A DNA stretch of 64,000 bases from Halobacteriales archaeon QS_1_68_20 (GTDB lineage Archaea; Halobacteriota; Halobacteria; Halobacteriales; PXRE01). Shown here one piece after another: positions 35,365-43,977 of this stretch. The notes below the pieces were generated by a model. The model was not told the origin of the DNA. It ran no database searches and saw nothing but the letters and a program-made list of their open reading frames with translations. A program made the translations under genes and the position numbers. The first letter of the stretch is position 1; each line of letters starts with the position of its first letter. The stretch spans positions 1 to 64,000 of the forward strand of contig PXRE01000034.1 of assembly GCA_003021085.1 (NCBI GenBank), read 5' to 3'.

Positions 35365-36135
35365 TTACGGCGTCTCCATCACGTCGGGAACTCCGCGGGC
35401 GGTGATCGTCTCGCCGACGATGAACGAGGAGGCCTCGGAGGCGAGGAACTGAACCAGATCGGCGATCTCTTCGCTTTCGCCGATCCGCCGGTCGACCTCC
35501 TCGCGGTCGACCTCGTCGGCGGAGACGCCCATCTGCTGTTCGACGCCCGGCGTCGCCACGAACCCCGGCGCGACGCAGTTCACCCGGACGCCCTTGCCGG
35601 CCCACTCGTAGGCCAACGAAGTGGTGAGGTTCGACACCCCGGCCTTGGCAGCGCCGTAGTGGCTCATGTACGGCGACCCCTGCTGGCCGGCGACCGAGGA
35701 GAGGTTGATCACCGTTCCGCCGCCGTCCTTGAGGTGCTCGGCGGCGGCCTGCGTGCAGTGGTAGGTGCCGGTGAGGTTGATGTCGACGATGGTCCCCCAG
35801 CCGTTGGGGGAGATGTCGTCGAACCCCGCCATGAACGAGGCGCCGGCGTTGTTGACCAGGCAGTCGATGCCGCCGAACTCCTCGACGGTGGCCTCGACCA
35901 GCGCCTCGACGGCCTCGCGGTCGGTCACGTCACACTCGACCGCCAGCGCCTCGCCCGGACGGTCGCTCTCGGTTATCTCCTCCGCCACGGGGTCGACGTT
36001 GTCCTGCTCGCGCGAACAGACGGCCACGTCCGCGCCGTCCTCGGCGAACCGCTCGGCGATGGCGCGGCCGATGCCGCTGGACGCGCCGGTGACGATGGCC
36101 GTCTGCCCGGCGACGGCGAACCGGTCGGTCGTCAC
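35365..36135 (-). CDS. Short-chain dehydrogenase/reductase
   Basis: 256 residues. TGASSGIGRAIAERF gives the NAD(P) site (residues 16-30), NNAG is near 90, the catalytic Ser is in NLSSVAGQQ and the Tyr/Lys in YGAAKAG. GTG 36135 fits the start before MTTDRFAVAGQTAIV. A 17-codon ORF from ATG 36184 ends on that start (GTGA) and may be part of the true N-terminus. Operon with the F420 enzyme suggests a shared oxidation pathway for a secondary substrate. Confidence 0.88.
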   Translation of the reverse strand: MTTDRFAVAGQTAIVTGASSGIGRAIAERFAEDGADVAVCSREQDNVDPVAEEITESDRPGEALAVECDVTDREAVEALVEATVEEFGGIDCLVNNAGASFMAGFDDISPNGWGTIVDINLTGTYHCTQAAAEHLKDGGGTVINLSSVAGQQGSPYMSHYGAAKAGVSNLTTSLAYEWAGKGVRVNCVAPGFVATPGVEQQMGVSADEVDREEVDRRIGESEEIADLVQFLASEASSFIVGETITARGVPDVMETP

Positions 36136-36286
36136 CGCGCACCACCCCCCGGACCGTCGATCCGCTCCACGTCGGTCGGTGACATAGCACGGGATTGGCC
36201 ACGCCGGCTAATAAAGGTGGACAAACGGCGAGGAACCCGCCGTGGATTGCTGGAGCGAACCAGCGGCGGGGGCAGTCACTGGCATT

Positions 36287-37255
36287 CTACAGCGTCGGGA
36301 CGACGTCGTCCGCCGCGGCCGGGGCACCGACGGTGGCCGCGTATCCCTCGTCGGTCTGCTCGACCAGTCCCTCCCGGCGGAGGTGTTCGAGGTGCGCGTA
36401 AGATTCGCCTGGCCCGTGGATGATGTGAACGCCTTCGAGGTCACCGAACAGGGCCGAACTGACCGTCCAGGCGTCCGTGGTGCCGCGCTCGCCCAGGATC
36501 TCGATCACCCGACGGGCGCGGTCCCGGTGGTGGTCGAGGATCTCCCGCGCGCGAGCCGCCGGGTCGTCGATGGGGTCCCGGTGGCCGGGATAGGCCCTGT
36601 CGTAGCCCGCTTCGACCAGGTCCACGAGTACGCCGAGGTACGTCCCCAGGGGGTCTTCGACGCGGGGGTCGGACCCACCGACGTTGGGCGTGTAGGAGGG
36701 CAACAGTGCGTCCCCGGTGAGGATCGTCCCATCCTCCCGGACGTAGCACGTCATCCCCTCGGTGTGGCCGGGAGCGTGGACCGCCCGCAGGGTATCGTCG
36801 CCAACCTGCACCGTCTCGCCGTCGGAGAGGGAGTCGACGGTAGCCGGGGCGCCCGCTTTGTCCTCGCTGGCGTCGAGGAACGCGACGAGGGCGTCTCGCT
36901 GGTCCTTGGGCGTCCCCCAGGCTTCGAGGAGTCGGTCGCGGGCGTCCTCCAGTCGGGCCACCTCCCCCTCGTCGCCGGACACGAGACCTGCGTCGTCGGC
37001 GTGGACCCGGACCGTCGCGTCGCTCTCGCGCTGGAACGCGGCCGCGAGGCCGGCGTGATCGTGGTGCCAGTGGGTGAGCAGGATCAGGTCGAGATCGGTC
37101 ACGTCGACGCCACGGCTGGCAAGTTCGGCTTCGAGGTCTTCCCGGACCGCCGGGGTCGACAGTCCCGTGTCCACGAGCGCCGTCCGGTCGCCGGTGAAGA
37201 GATAAGCGTTGTTCCGACCTTCGAATTCGGTGTTGCCCAGCGAGATGCGCTCCAT
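36287..37255 (-). CDS. MBL-fold metallo-hydrolase
   Basis: Metallo-beta-lactamase fold with the full HxHxDH (LLTHWHHDHAGLA near residue 60), later His in HAPGHTEGMTCYV and Asp in LTGDALLPSYTP. Length 322, with a C-terminal helical extension (DRARRVIEILGERGTTDAW onward) as in LACTB2-like hydrolases that act on RNA or thioesters. Substrate is not determined by sequence. Confidence 0.88.
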   Translation of the reverse strand: MERISLGNTEFEGRNNAYLFTGDRTALVDTGLSTPAVREDLEAELASRGVDVTDLDLILLTHWHHDHAGLAAAFQRESDATVRVHADDAGLVSGDEGEVARLEDARDRLLEAWGTPKDQRDALVAFLDASEDKAGAPATVDSLSDGETVQVGDDTLRAVHAPGHTEGMTCYVREDGTILTGDALLPSYTPNVGGSDPRVEDPLGTYLGVLVDLVEAGYDRAYPGHRDPIDDPAARAREILDHHRDRARRVIEILGERGTTDAWTVSSALFGDLEGVHIIHGPGESYAHLEHLRREGLVEQTDEGYAATVGAPAAADDVVPTL

Positions 37256-37399
37256 CGTTCGATCGTTTCACTTCGATGAAGTTGAAGGTTGCCTTGCGGC
37301 GGACGCGACGTTGAAACGAATCCCAGGAATCGTCGCGTTCGACGTCGGACCAGTCATACCCGACGCCACGCTTTTGCCCCGCCGGGGCCTGGCCCCGAC

Positions 37400-37642
37400 A
37401 TGGGACTCACGCTGTACCAGCTAGATGGCTGTCCGTACTGCGAGGCAGTGGCCGACACGCTGGCGGACCTGGACCTCGACTACGAGAGCGTCTGGGTGGA
37501 GGGGTTGCACTCGGAGCGGGACGAGGTCAAGCGGGTGAGCGGCCAGCGGCAGGTCCCCGTCCTGGTGGACGACGAGTACGGCGTCACGATGGCCGAGTCC
37601 GAGAACGTGATCGAGTACCTGGAGCGGACCTACGGGTCGTGA
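37400..37642 (+). CDS. Glutaredoxin-like / GST N-terminal domain protein
   Basis: 80 residues. The thioredoxin-fold redox motif CPYC is at 11-14, cis-Pro in QVPVLVDDE near 55 and the GSH-site ESENVIEYLE at the end. A CTTTTGC box at 37371-37377 lies 27 bases before ATG 37400, so this Met is preferred. Haloarchaea use gamma-glutamylcysteine in place of glutathione, so a role with that thiol is likely. Confidence 0.88.
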   Translation: MGLTLYQLDGCPYCEAVADTLADLDLDYESVWVEGLHSERDEVKRVSGQRQVPVLVDDEYGVTMAESENVIEYLERTYGS

Positions 37643-37694
37643 ACGACGCCGCTGGTCACAACGATCATTACCCCCTGGCCCCTGAGAGGATCAA

Positions 37695-38576
37695 ATGGGC
37701 GACGACCTCGCCGTCCTCTGTGTGGACGACGATCCCGAGATCGTCGACCTGACGGCAACCTACCTCCGGAGAGAGCTTCCGGGCGCGACCGTCCGGACCG
37801 CCACCGGCGCGGAGGAGGGACTGGCGGTGCTGGAGTCCCACTCCGTCCACTGCATCGTCAGCGACTACGAGATGCCGGGGACCAACGGACTGGAGTTCCT
37901 CAGGACCATCCGGGAGCGCGACCCCGACCTGCCGTTCGTCCTCTTTACCGGGAAGGGGAGCGAGGAGATCGCCAGCGAAGCCATCTCCGCGGGCGTCACC
38001 GACTACCTCCAGAAGCAGGGGACCGAGCAGTACGAGTTACTGGCCAACCGGATCGACAACGCCGTCTCGCAGTGGCGGGCCGAACGAGACCTCCAGCGGA
38101 CCCGGGAGAAACTGGCCCAGCTCCACGAGACCGCGATCAGGCTACGGGATGCAGGCGACGAGGACGCCGTCTTCGAACACGCCGTCGAGGCCGCCAACCA
38201 GGTGCTCGCGTTCGACATCTGTGGGTTCTTCACGGTCGAAGACGGGGAGTTCGTCCCGGAGGAGGTGTTGAACTTCCCGCTGGACTTCGAGCGCCTCGCC
38301 GTGGACGAGGGCGTCGTCGGGGAGACCTACCGGACGAAGGAGTCGATCCGCGTCGACGACGTGACCGACTCGGAGGCGGCCACGCCCGTCGAGGAGACCT
38401 TCCGGAGTTGCATCAGCGTCCCCGTCGGCGACCACGGGGCGTTCCAGGCCATCTCCACGGAGGCAGGGTCGTTCGACGAGAGCGACGTCGAACTGGCGGA
38501 ACTGCTGGTGGCCCACGTCGCGGGGGCGCTCGACCGCATCGAGTACGAGCGGGAACTCGAACGCGCCGACGAGTGA
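37695..38576 (+). CDS. Response regulator receiver plus GAF domain protein
   Basis: Receiver domain at 1-120, with phosphoacceptor Asp57 in IVSDYEMPG, acid pocket DDD at 11-13 and Lys in LFTGKGS near 106. A helical linker (EKLAQLHETAIRLRDAGDED) joins a GAF domain (about 145-290) with FDICGFFTVEDGEF and SCISVPVGDHGAF. No histidine kinase or HTH output follows, although related haloarchaeal proteins usually continue into HisKA/HATPase or a bacterio-opsin-activator-like domain. It may act as a sensor subunit or a truncated kinase. Confidence 0.85.
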   Translation: MGDDLAVLCVDDDPEIVDLTATYLRRELPGATVRTATGAEEGLAVLESHSVHCIVSDYEMPGTNGLEFLRTIRERDPDLPFVLFTGKGSEEIASEAISAGVTDYLQKQGTEQYELLANRIDNAVSQWRAERDLQRTREKLAQLHETAIRLRDAGDEDAVFEHAVEAANQVLAFDICGFFTVEDGEFVPEEVLNFPLDFERLAVDEGVVGETYRTKESIRVDDVTDSEAATPVEETFRSCISVPVGDHGAFQAISTEAGSFDESDVELAELLVAHVAGALDRIEYERELERADE

Positions 38577-38807
38577 TCCCGACCGGGCCGGGTCCGTCAC
38601 CACAGTTCGATGCCGCGAGAACAACGACCACCTGACAGTTCTCCGGGGTCCGGTGGAGGGAAAACCGGTAGCCGTCGCCGTTTACCCGCGCAAGAGTTAA
38701 ACGTGTGCTCTGCTTACTTGAAGTGAGGATGGCCCGAGGGACACGTCACCCGTGACCCCCGGGTACGACTCCCGGTCAGCCCGCCCGACCGGACCCTTCC
38801 CCCCACC

Positions 38808-39679
38808 ATGAGCGACCGAGATATCATCGTTTCAGAACGAGAAGCGGAGAGCGACACCCGCGAGCGCGAGCGCGACGAAGAGGTGGACGTCTGTCCGGAG
38901 TGTGGCGGCCGCCTGGTCAGCGACGAGGAACACGCCGAGACCGTCTGTGCGGAGTGCGGCCTGGTCGTCGAGGAAGACGCCATCGACCGCGGGCCGGAGT
39001 GGCGCGCGTTCGACCCCTCGGAGAAAGACGAGAAGAGCAGGGTCGGCGCGCCGACCACGCAGATGATGCACGACAAGGGGCTGTCGACGAACATCGGCTG
39101 GCAGGACAGGGACGCCTACGGCAAGACGCTGTCGTCGGCCCAGCGCCAGAAGATGCAGCGCCTGCGCACGTGGGACGAGCGGTTCCGTACCCGCAACTCC
39201 CGCGAGCGCAACCTGAAGCAGGCGCTCGGGGAGATCGACCGCATGGCCTCCGCGCTCGGCCTGCCGGAGGACATCCGGGAGACGGCCTCCGTGATCTACC
39301 GCCGCGCGCTGGAGGAGGACCTGCTGCCGGGCCGCTCCATCGAGGGCGTCGCCACGGCGTCGCTGTACGCCGCGGCCTGCAGGTCAAGCCCGCCGACCCC
39401 GTGAGCTACGTCCCACGGTTCGCCAACGAACTCGACATCTCCGAGGAGGCCGAGCGCCGTGCCCGCGAACTGCTGGAGACCGCCAAGCGCCGTGCGCTCC
39501 ACAGCGGCAAGAACCCGGTCGGCCTCGCGGCCGCCGCCGTCTACGCGGCCGCGTTGCTGACCAACGAGCAGGTCACCCAGGCCGAGGTCAGCGAGGTCGC
39601 CGACGTCTCCGAGGTCACCATCCGCAACCGCTACCAGGAACTGCTGGAAGCCGACGGCGCCGCCGGCGCTACCGCTTGA
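38808..39679 (+). pseudogene. tfb: Transcription initiation factor TFB with internal deletion
   Basis: Archaeal TFIIB. The N-terminal zinc ribbon (CPECGGRL and VCAECGLV) and B-reader/linker (PTTQMMHDKGLSTNIGWQD) are complete, and the first cyclin fold runs to LYAAACR (39383). The frame then terminates at 39404. In another frame it resumes as LQVKPADPVSYVPRFANELD and carries the second cyclin fold (IHSGK-like LHSGKNPVGLAAAAVYAAALL) to TGA 39679. About 35 residues expected between are missing. The junction contains GGCCTGCAGG once, and both ends of the missing stretch would encode it, so a deletion between direct repeats of 3n+1 bases (about 106) fits. It could also be an assembly collapse. If real, no functional TFB is made from this copy. 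Confidence 0.85.
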
Positions 39680-39742
39680 TCCTCGCAGCGACCCACCGAC
39701 CGAAATCGTCCCGTCGTTCTTTCGACGACGTTCGTGTTCCCC

Positions 39743-40141
39743 TTACGGAGCGGCCGCCTCGTCGGCGTGTTCGCGCAGGACCTCCCGTAGCGCGCTTGCC
39801 ACCTCCTCGAAGCGGTCCACCTGGAGTTCGTCCGTCGTCACGAACGCGCCGTGGTCGCCGACGATGGCCCGCGTGAGGTAGCCGTACTCGAACGCCCGGA
39901 CGGTGAACAGGTAGTCGCCCAGTTCCGTGTCCCCGTAGGTCTGGTCGGACTGGAACCCGAGGCGCTCGTTGGCGACGAACGCCGCCATGTTCGCACTCTG
40001 TTCGAGGTCGTCCCGGATGTAGACCTGCTCGTAGGCGTCCCGCGTGAAGTAGGTCGCGCTTCGGAGTTCGTCCCCCACCGCCGTCCGGAGCGTGCTCACG
40101 AGTTCCTCCGCGAACTCCTCGGAGATCGGTCCGCCAGACAT
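39743..40141 (-). CDS. Haloarchaeal conserved protein (DUF7522-like)
   Basis: 132 residues, soluble. Pattern: ISEEFAEELVSTLRTAVGDELRSATYFTRDAYEQVYIRDDLE is helix-rich, then beta (YLFTVRAFEYGYLTRAIVGDHGAF), then a C-terminal helix. I recall this family as common and uncharacterised in haloarchaea. Domain number is from memory. No catalytic motif visible; convergent with tfb. Confidence 0.7.
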   Translation of the reverse strand: MSGGPISEEFAEELVSTLRTAVGDELRSATYFTRDAYEQVYIRDDLEQSANMAAFVANERLGFQSDQTYGDTELGDYLFTVRAFEYGYLTRAIVGDHGAFVTTDELQVDRFEEVASALREVLREHADEAAAP

Positions 40142-40249
40142 ACGTTCACGTACGCCACGGAAGCCAATAAGCCGTCCGTCGGCGCCGGGTGGCGGTGGCG
40201 GACGCGGGCGTAGTCGGAATCGCCCGGAGAGCGAACCGCCGTCGCGGAG

Positions 40250-41350
40250 TCACCCGAGGTAGTCCGCGAGGCGCTGGGCGGCCTCCTCCACGCGGGGGCT
40301 GACGAGCGCGAACCGGAGCCACTCCCGGCGGGACTCCCCGAACGCCTCGCCGGGCATCCCGGCGACGCCCGCCTCGTCGATGAATCGCTCGACGTTCTCC
40401 AGCGTGCCAGGGTAGCCGTCGAACCGCGCCATGACGTAGAACGCGCCGTCGGGGGTCGTGTACTCCGCGCCCGCCTCGTCCAGCGCCGCCGTGAACGTCT
40501 CGATGCGCTCCTGCAGGAGGTGGCGGTTGTCCTCGTAGTACTCGGGCGGCGTGTTCCGCAGGGCCTGCAGGACGGCGTACTGCGACGGCCTGGGGCCGGC
40601 GACGTTGACCAGCATGTGCCGGGCCTTGGCGTTCTCGACGAGGTACTCCGGGAAGATGGCGTAGCCCACGCGGAAGCCAGTGATGGCCAGGGACTTCGAG
40701 ACGGCGCCGGTGACGACGCGGTGGTCCGAATCGAACGACAGCGCGCTGGTGAACCGGCCGGAGAAGTCGAAGTGGTCGTACACCTCGTCGCTGACCAGCA
40801 GGGCGTCGTACTCCTCGGCGACGGCGACCAGTTCTCGCATCGTCTCCTCGCCGTAGACCGCGCCCGTGGGGTTGTTCGGCGTGTTAACGACGATGGCGGC
40901 GGTGTCATCGCTGGCCGTCTCCCGCACGTCCTCGGGGTCCAGTTGTCCAGTCTCGTCGGCCGCGACGTATCGCGGGGTCGCGCCGAGCATTCGCGTCTTG
41001 CCCGGGTAGTATGGGTAGACGGGGTCGGTCAGGACGAACTCGTCGCCAGCGTCGAGTTCGAGCGCGCGGGCCATCGCCAGGTAGTTGGCCTCGCCCCCGC
41101 CGTTGGTGACGACCACCTGCTCGACGTCGACGTTCCGGCGGGCGGCGATCTCCTCGCGCAACTCGCGGAGGCCCTCGCTCGGCGGGTACTGGAAGTCCGC
41201 GCCGCCGAGGTCGGCGTACTCGTGCAGGCCCTCGGCGAGTGCGTCCGGTGACCCCCAGTCGGGGTTACCGCTCACCATGTCGACCACGTCGCGGTCCGCG
41301 GAGGCCGCGTAGCCCATCACGTGGAAGAACAGCGGCGTCTCGTACTCCAT
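40250..41350 (-). CDS. Class I/II pyridoxal-phosphate aminotransferase
   Basis: Aspartate/aromatic aminotransferase family, 366 residues. VVTNGGGEANYLAMARAL (PLP phosphate binding) near 85, VNTPNNPTGAVYGEE near 155, VSDEVYDHFDFSG near 192 and the PLP Lys in VTGAVSKSLAITGFRVGY near 222. The Arg binding the substrate carboxylate is in REWLRFALVSP near the C-terminus. ATG 41350 was preferred as the open frame upstream is not conserved-looking. Amino-acid specificity cannot be deduced. Confidence 0.92.
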   Translation of the reverse strand: MEYETPLFFHVMGYAASADRDVVDMVSGNPDWGSPDALAEGLHEYADLGGADFQYPPSEGLRELREEIAARRNVDVEQVVVTNGGGEANYLAMARALELDAGDEFVLTDPVYPYYPGKTRMLGATPRYVAADETGQLDPEDVRETASDDTAAIVVNTPNNPTGAVYGEETMRELVAVAEEYDALLVSDEVYDHFDFSGRFTSALSFDSDHRVVTGAVSKSLAITGFRVGYAIFPEYLVENAKARHMLVNVAGPRPSQYAVLQALRNTPPEYYEDNRHLLQERIETFTAALDEAGAEYTTPDGAFYVMARFDGYPGTLENVERFIDEAGVAGMPGEAFGESRREWLRFALVSPRVEEAAQRLADYLG

Positions 41351-41443
41351 GTGGCCGCCGTCGGGACCGGCGACCGTCTTTCTTTCGCCCAGGGAACACT
41401 CGCCGGCCCAAATCACTACCTCGGTTGCGTGCCAGTTGGTTCC

Positions 41444-41800
41444 ATGGCCAGGGGGAAACTAGCAGACAGGGTTCGCGCGTACTACGACCGCATCGACGCC
41501 GAGGACTACGAGGCCGTCTTCGACCTGTTCGCCGACGACGTGACCTACCACCGGCCGGGCCAGGAACCGATCGAGGGAATCGACGACCTCCGGACGTTCT
41601 ACCTGGAGGAACGGCCGCTCTCCGACGGCGAACACGAGGTCCGGGAGGTCGTCGTCGACGGCGACACCGCGACTGTCCGCGGCCGGTTTACGGGCGAGCA
41701 GGCCGGAGAGACCGTCGCCTTCGGCTTCGCTGACGTTCACCGGTTCGAGGACGGGGTGATCGTAGAGCGACACACCTACACCGACCGGGACACCGTCTGA
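41444..41800 (+). CDS. NTF2-like (SnoaL family) protein
   Basis: 118 residues with the cone fold of the NTF2 superfamily: [37 protein letters not shown] at the start, then beta strands ([37 protein letters not shown]). Such proteins act as hydrolases, isomerases or ligand binders. Nothing identifies the ligand here. Divergent from the aminotransferase gene. Confidence 0.85.
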   Translation: MARGKLADRVRAYYDRIDAEDYEAVFDLFADDVTYHRPGQEPIEGIDDLRTFYLEERPLSDGEHEVREVVVDGDTATVRGRFTGEQAGETVAFGFADVHRFEDGVIVERHTYTDRDTV

Positions 41801-41873
41801 TCGGCCGCGGGACGAGACCGATATTGCTGGCGACGGATCGAACCCTGACGGTCCGAGAGATACCCTCACCTTC

Positions 41874-41902
41874 ATGCCCGGACGCGACCACCATCCGGGC
41901 AT
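41874..41902 (+). promoter_or_regulatory. Hairpin covering both candidate starts of the CinA gene
   Basis: ATGCCCGGA (41874-41882) and TCCGGGCAT (41894-41902) are perfect 9-base inverted copies with an 11-base loop. Each arm includes one in-frame candidate start (ATG 41874; the AT of ATG 41901), so the folded mRNA would hide both. Confidence 0.7.
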
Positions 41903-42422
41903 GACCAGTCTCGACCAGCCGGACATCGTGCCCTCGCTCGGACAGCGCGTCCACGCCGCCCTGCGGGACCGCAAGGAGACGCTGGCGGTCGCGGAGTCGG
42001 CCACTGGCGGCCTCGTCGGGTCGCGCATCACCGACGTCCCGGGCGCCAGCGACGTCTTCGACCGCGGCGTGGTGGCGTACTCCTACGACGCCAAACGGGA
42101 CCTGCTGGCGGTCGACCGCGAGGCGCTGGACGAACACGGTGCCGTCAGCGAACCCGTCGCCCGGCAGATGGCGAAGGGCGTCCGGGACACGGCGGACGCG
42201 ACCTGGGGCCTGGCGACGACGGGCATCGCCGGCCCCTCCGGCGGCACCGACGAGAAGCCGGTCGGCACGGTGTTCGTGGGCGTCGCCTACGCCGGCGAGT
42301 GGGGGTCCGGCGACTCCTACGCAGTCGTGAAGCGCCACGAGTTCGAGGGGGATCGAACGGAGCTGAAAGACGAGTTCGCCACGCAGGCGATGCGGGACGT
42401 GCTCGGCGAAACCGGCGAGTGA
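41874..42422 (+). CDS. CinA C-terminal domain protein (NMN amidohydrolase type)
   Basis: 182 residues from ATG 41874, or 173 from ATG 41901. CinA C-terminal signature: [23 protein letters not shown] near 40, [14 protein letters not shown], and [22 protein letters not shown] near 125. Standalone members deamidate nicotinamide mononucleotide in NAD salvage. Lacks the N-terminal MoaB-like domain. The two start codons lie in the arms of a perfect inverted repeat. Confidence 0.9.
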   Translation: MPGRDHHPGMTSLDQPDIVPSLGQRVHAALRDRKETLAVAESATGGLVGSRITDVPGASDVFDRGVVAYSYDAKRDLLAVDREALDEHGAVSEPVARQMAKGVRDTADATWGLATTGIAGPSGGTDEKPVGTVFVGVAYAGEWGSGDSYAVVKRHEFEGDRTELKDEFATQAMRDVLGETGE

Positions 42423-42513
42423 CCGCAGACGGCGGCGTGGCTGATGATTTACTCTCGGGTCGCGTATTCTTCGGCAACCGTCTCCTGGTTTCCACCAATC
42501 AGCAAGCCATAGC

Positions 42514-42562
42514 GCTCTCTACGAACGGTTGTTTGGCAAGCAATGCGTGGAAAGCCCCCGCG
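42514..42562 (+). repeat. Dispersed repeat family, copy B
   Basis: 49 bases starting GCTCTCT and ending GTGGAAAGCCCCCGCG, with GGTTGTTTGGCAAGCAA inside. It lies one base before copy C and aligns with it without gaps. Confidence 0.8.
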
Positions 42563-42563
42563 C

Positions 42564-42612
42564 ACTCTCTGTCGGCGGTGGCTTGGCCGGCAACAGCCAG
42601 AAAGCCCCCGCG
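42564..42612 (+). repeat. Dispersed repeat family, copy C
   Basis: 49 bases starting ACTCTCT and ending AGAAAGCCCCCGCG, with GGTGGCTTGGCCGGCAAC inside. Shares both ends and the TTGGC..GCAA core with copies A and B. Confidence 0.8.
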
Positions 42613-42708
42613 CGCGAGCACCGCGCGCGAGGGGCGAGTAACGCAACGGAGTGAGTAACACAAGCGGTTAAGGAGGACAAGGTGCGGTCGGGTGGGACTG
42701 AAAGGGGC

Positions 42709-42799
42709 TGGGCGGCTTCGGGAAGCACGACGACGTAAGCACCGCAGGAGCGACTGAGCGGAGCGAAGAAGCGACGAGGCGCGCGACCGAAGCCGCCCA
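42709..42799 (+). ncRNA. Candidate structured RNA with 13-bp terminal stem
   Basis: TGGGCGGCTTCGG (42709-42721) pairs perfectly with CCGAAGCCGCCCA (42787-42799), closing a 65-base loop that has further self-complementary pieces (GAGCGGAGCGAAGAAGCG). Could be a structured RNA or only a repeat-derived palindrome. No promoter was identified. Confidence 0.35.
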
Positions 42800-42878
42800 A
42801 GGGCTTTCTGTGTCGTGGCAGACGAAACACTCCATCAGCAAAGCGAAGACTACCAAAAAAGACGCCCGTAACGAACGT

Positions 42879-43640
42879 TCAGTAAACGCTGACCTCGTCG
42901 AACCGACCGTCGTAAGCGACGTGCTCGGGGTGGGTCGGTTCGGTGCCCGAGAGGAAGACCCGGTCCAGTTTCTTCCAGGAGTTCTCCCAGAACAGGTGCG
43001 AGAACTCCGCCAGACAGCGCGCCTCGTGGGCGACGCCGCCGCGGTGGACCGGCCGGAACTCGCCGGACGCGATGGCGTCCAGCAGGGTCGCCTCGTCTGC
43101 AATCTCGCGGTCGAACTCCGTCCAGGCCTCCCCGATGGTCCCCCGGAGGTGGGCGTACGACGACGAGTACCCCGGCAAGTCCAGGTCCGCGGCGATCTCC
43201 CGGGCGCGGCGGTTGTGGTGCGGGAAGTGCTTCGGGTTGTACACCTCCACGGCGCCGACGAGGTCGCGGTACCGCTCGATCTCCTCCGCGCCGAGGCTGA
43301 CGGTCGCGAACGTCGGATGCGGGATCAGCACGGTCGCGTCCTCCCGGCGGAGCTCGTTCATCAACCCCTCCAGGCTGATGAAGTCCGGGATCGGATCGGT
43401 GAGACCGAGCGCGAGGACGTGCCGGCGGGTCTGCCAGTGGCCGGTGAACACCTCGCGGGCGGGGACGACCAGCAGGTCGTCGTCGGAGAACCGCTCGGCG
43501 CGGCGCTCGATTTCGGGGAGCCGCGTGAAGTGGGGCGCGTACACCAGGGCGTCGAGGCCGCGGCGCTTCGCGCGCGCGACCACCCGTTCGTCCAGCACCT
43601 TGACGTGGAGGTCGACACGGGACGGCTCGGGGGCGGTCAC
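42879..43640 (-). CDS. PHP-domain phosphoesterase-like protein
   Basis: Start at GTG 43640, where the text changes to protein-like (VTAPEPSRVDLHVKVLDERVV); open frame upstream is not. 253 residues. DLHVK is the first metal-binding motif (with Val in place of the second His), followed by LVYAPHF, VLIPHPTFATVSLG and a Tyr/His-rich HFPHHNRRAREIA. PHP proteins hydrolyse phosphates of nucleotides or histidinol phosphate, but the changed first motif makes activity uncertain. Confidence 0.82.
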   Translation of the reverse strand: MTAPEPSRVDLHVKVLDERVVARAKRRGLDALVYAPHFTRLPEIERRAERFSDDDLLVVPAREVFTGHWQTRRHVLALGLTDPIPDFISLEGLMNELRREDATVLIPHPTFATVSLGAEEIERYRDLVGAVEVYNPKHFPHHNRRAREIAADLDLPGYSSSYAHLRGTIGEAWTEFDREIADEATLLDAIASGEFRPVHRGGVAHEARCLAEFSHLFWENSWKKLDRVFLSGTEPTHPEHVAYDGRFDEVSVY

Positions 43641-43739
43641 GGCCCGTCGTTCGATTGGCCGGTAGTTAGTGGTTTCCAATCCGACCGACCGGGGAAGCGT
43701 TCCGAAATCGTTTTCGGGCGTCCCGAACACCCCCGAACG

Positions 43740-43937
43740 ATGGTTTACGAGCAAGGCGCCGTCTTCGGCGGGATCATGCTTGTGACGGGTCTGCTATCGG
43801 CGTGGATCTCCCGGCCGGTGACCGAGGACGGCAGTTTCGACAGCAGTCCGGGCCTGCGAACCCTGCTGGCGTTCGCGGGGGCGATCCTCGTGACGCTGGT
43901 CGGGGCCGCGATCCTCGTTCTCTCCCTGCTGGAGTAG
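43740..43937 (+). CDS. Small two-helix membrane protein
   Basis: 65 residues starting at ATG 43740: MVYEQGAVFGGIMLVTGLLSAWI, a short loop with acidic and Ser residues (SRPVTEDGSFDSSPGL), then LLAFAGAILVTLVGAAILVLSLL. Divergent from the PHP gene. Family not recognised. Confidence 0.65.
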   Translation: MVYEQGAVFGGIMLVTGLLSAWISRPVTEDGSFDSSPGLRTLLAFAGAILVTLVGAAILVLSLLE

Positions 43938-43977
43938 TGCGAAGGGTTTTAGCGGCCGGGACGCGACCCCCTCTATA

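Larger units (their letters stand above)
42423..42878. other. Gene-free, repeat-rich gap
   Basis: No gene is supported. It holds two adjacent copies of the dispersed 49-bp repeat, a GCGCGC-rich palindromic tail (42611-42635), a long stem (42709-42721 with 42787-42799) and, at 42801-42810, GGGCTTTCTG, the inverted match of CAGAAAGCCC in the second copy (42598-42607). The last 40 bases are the end region of the minus-strand PHP gene. Confidence 0.75.

Noticed and set aside
38757-38780. tRNA-like T-arm (GGGTACGACTCCCGG) before tfb
   Set aside because: No acceptor, D or anticodon arm could be built around it and the T-loop lacks the TTC sequence, so it is only a short hairpin in the tfb leader.
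42423-42878. Small ORFs in the repeat region
   Set aside because: They change with each repeat copy, have no start or promoter and read as Ser/Arg/Pro low complexity.
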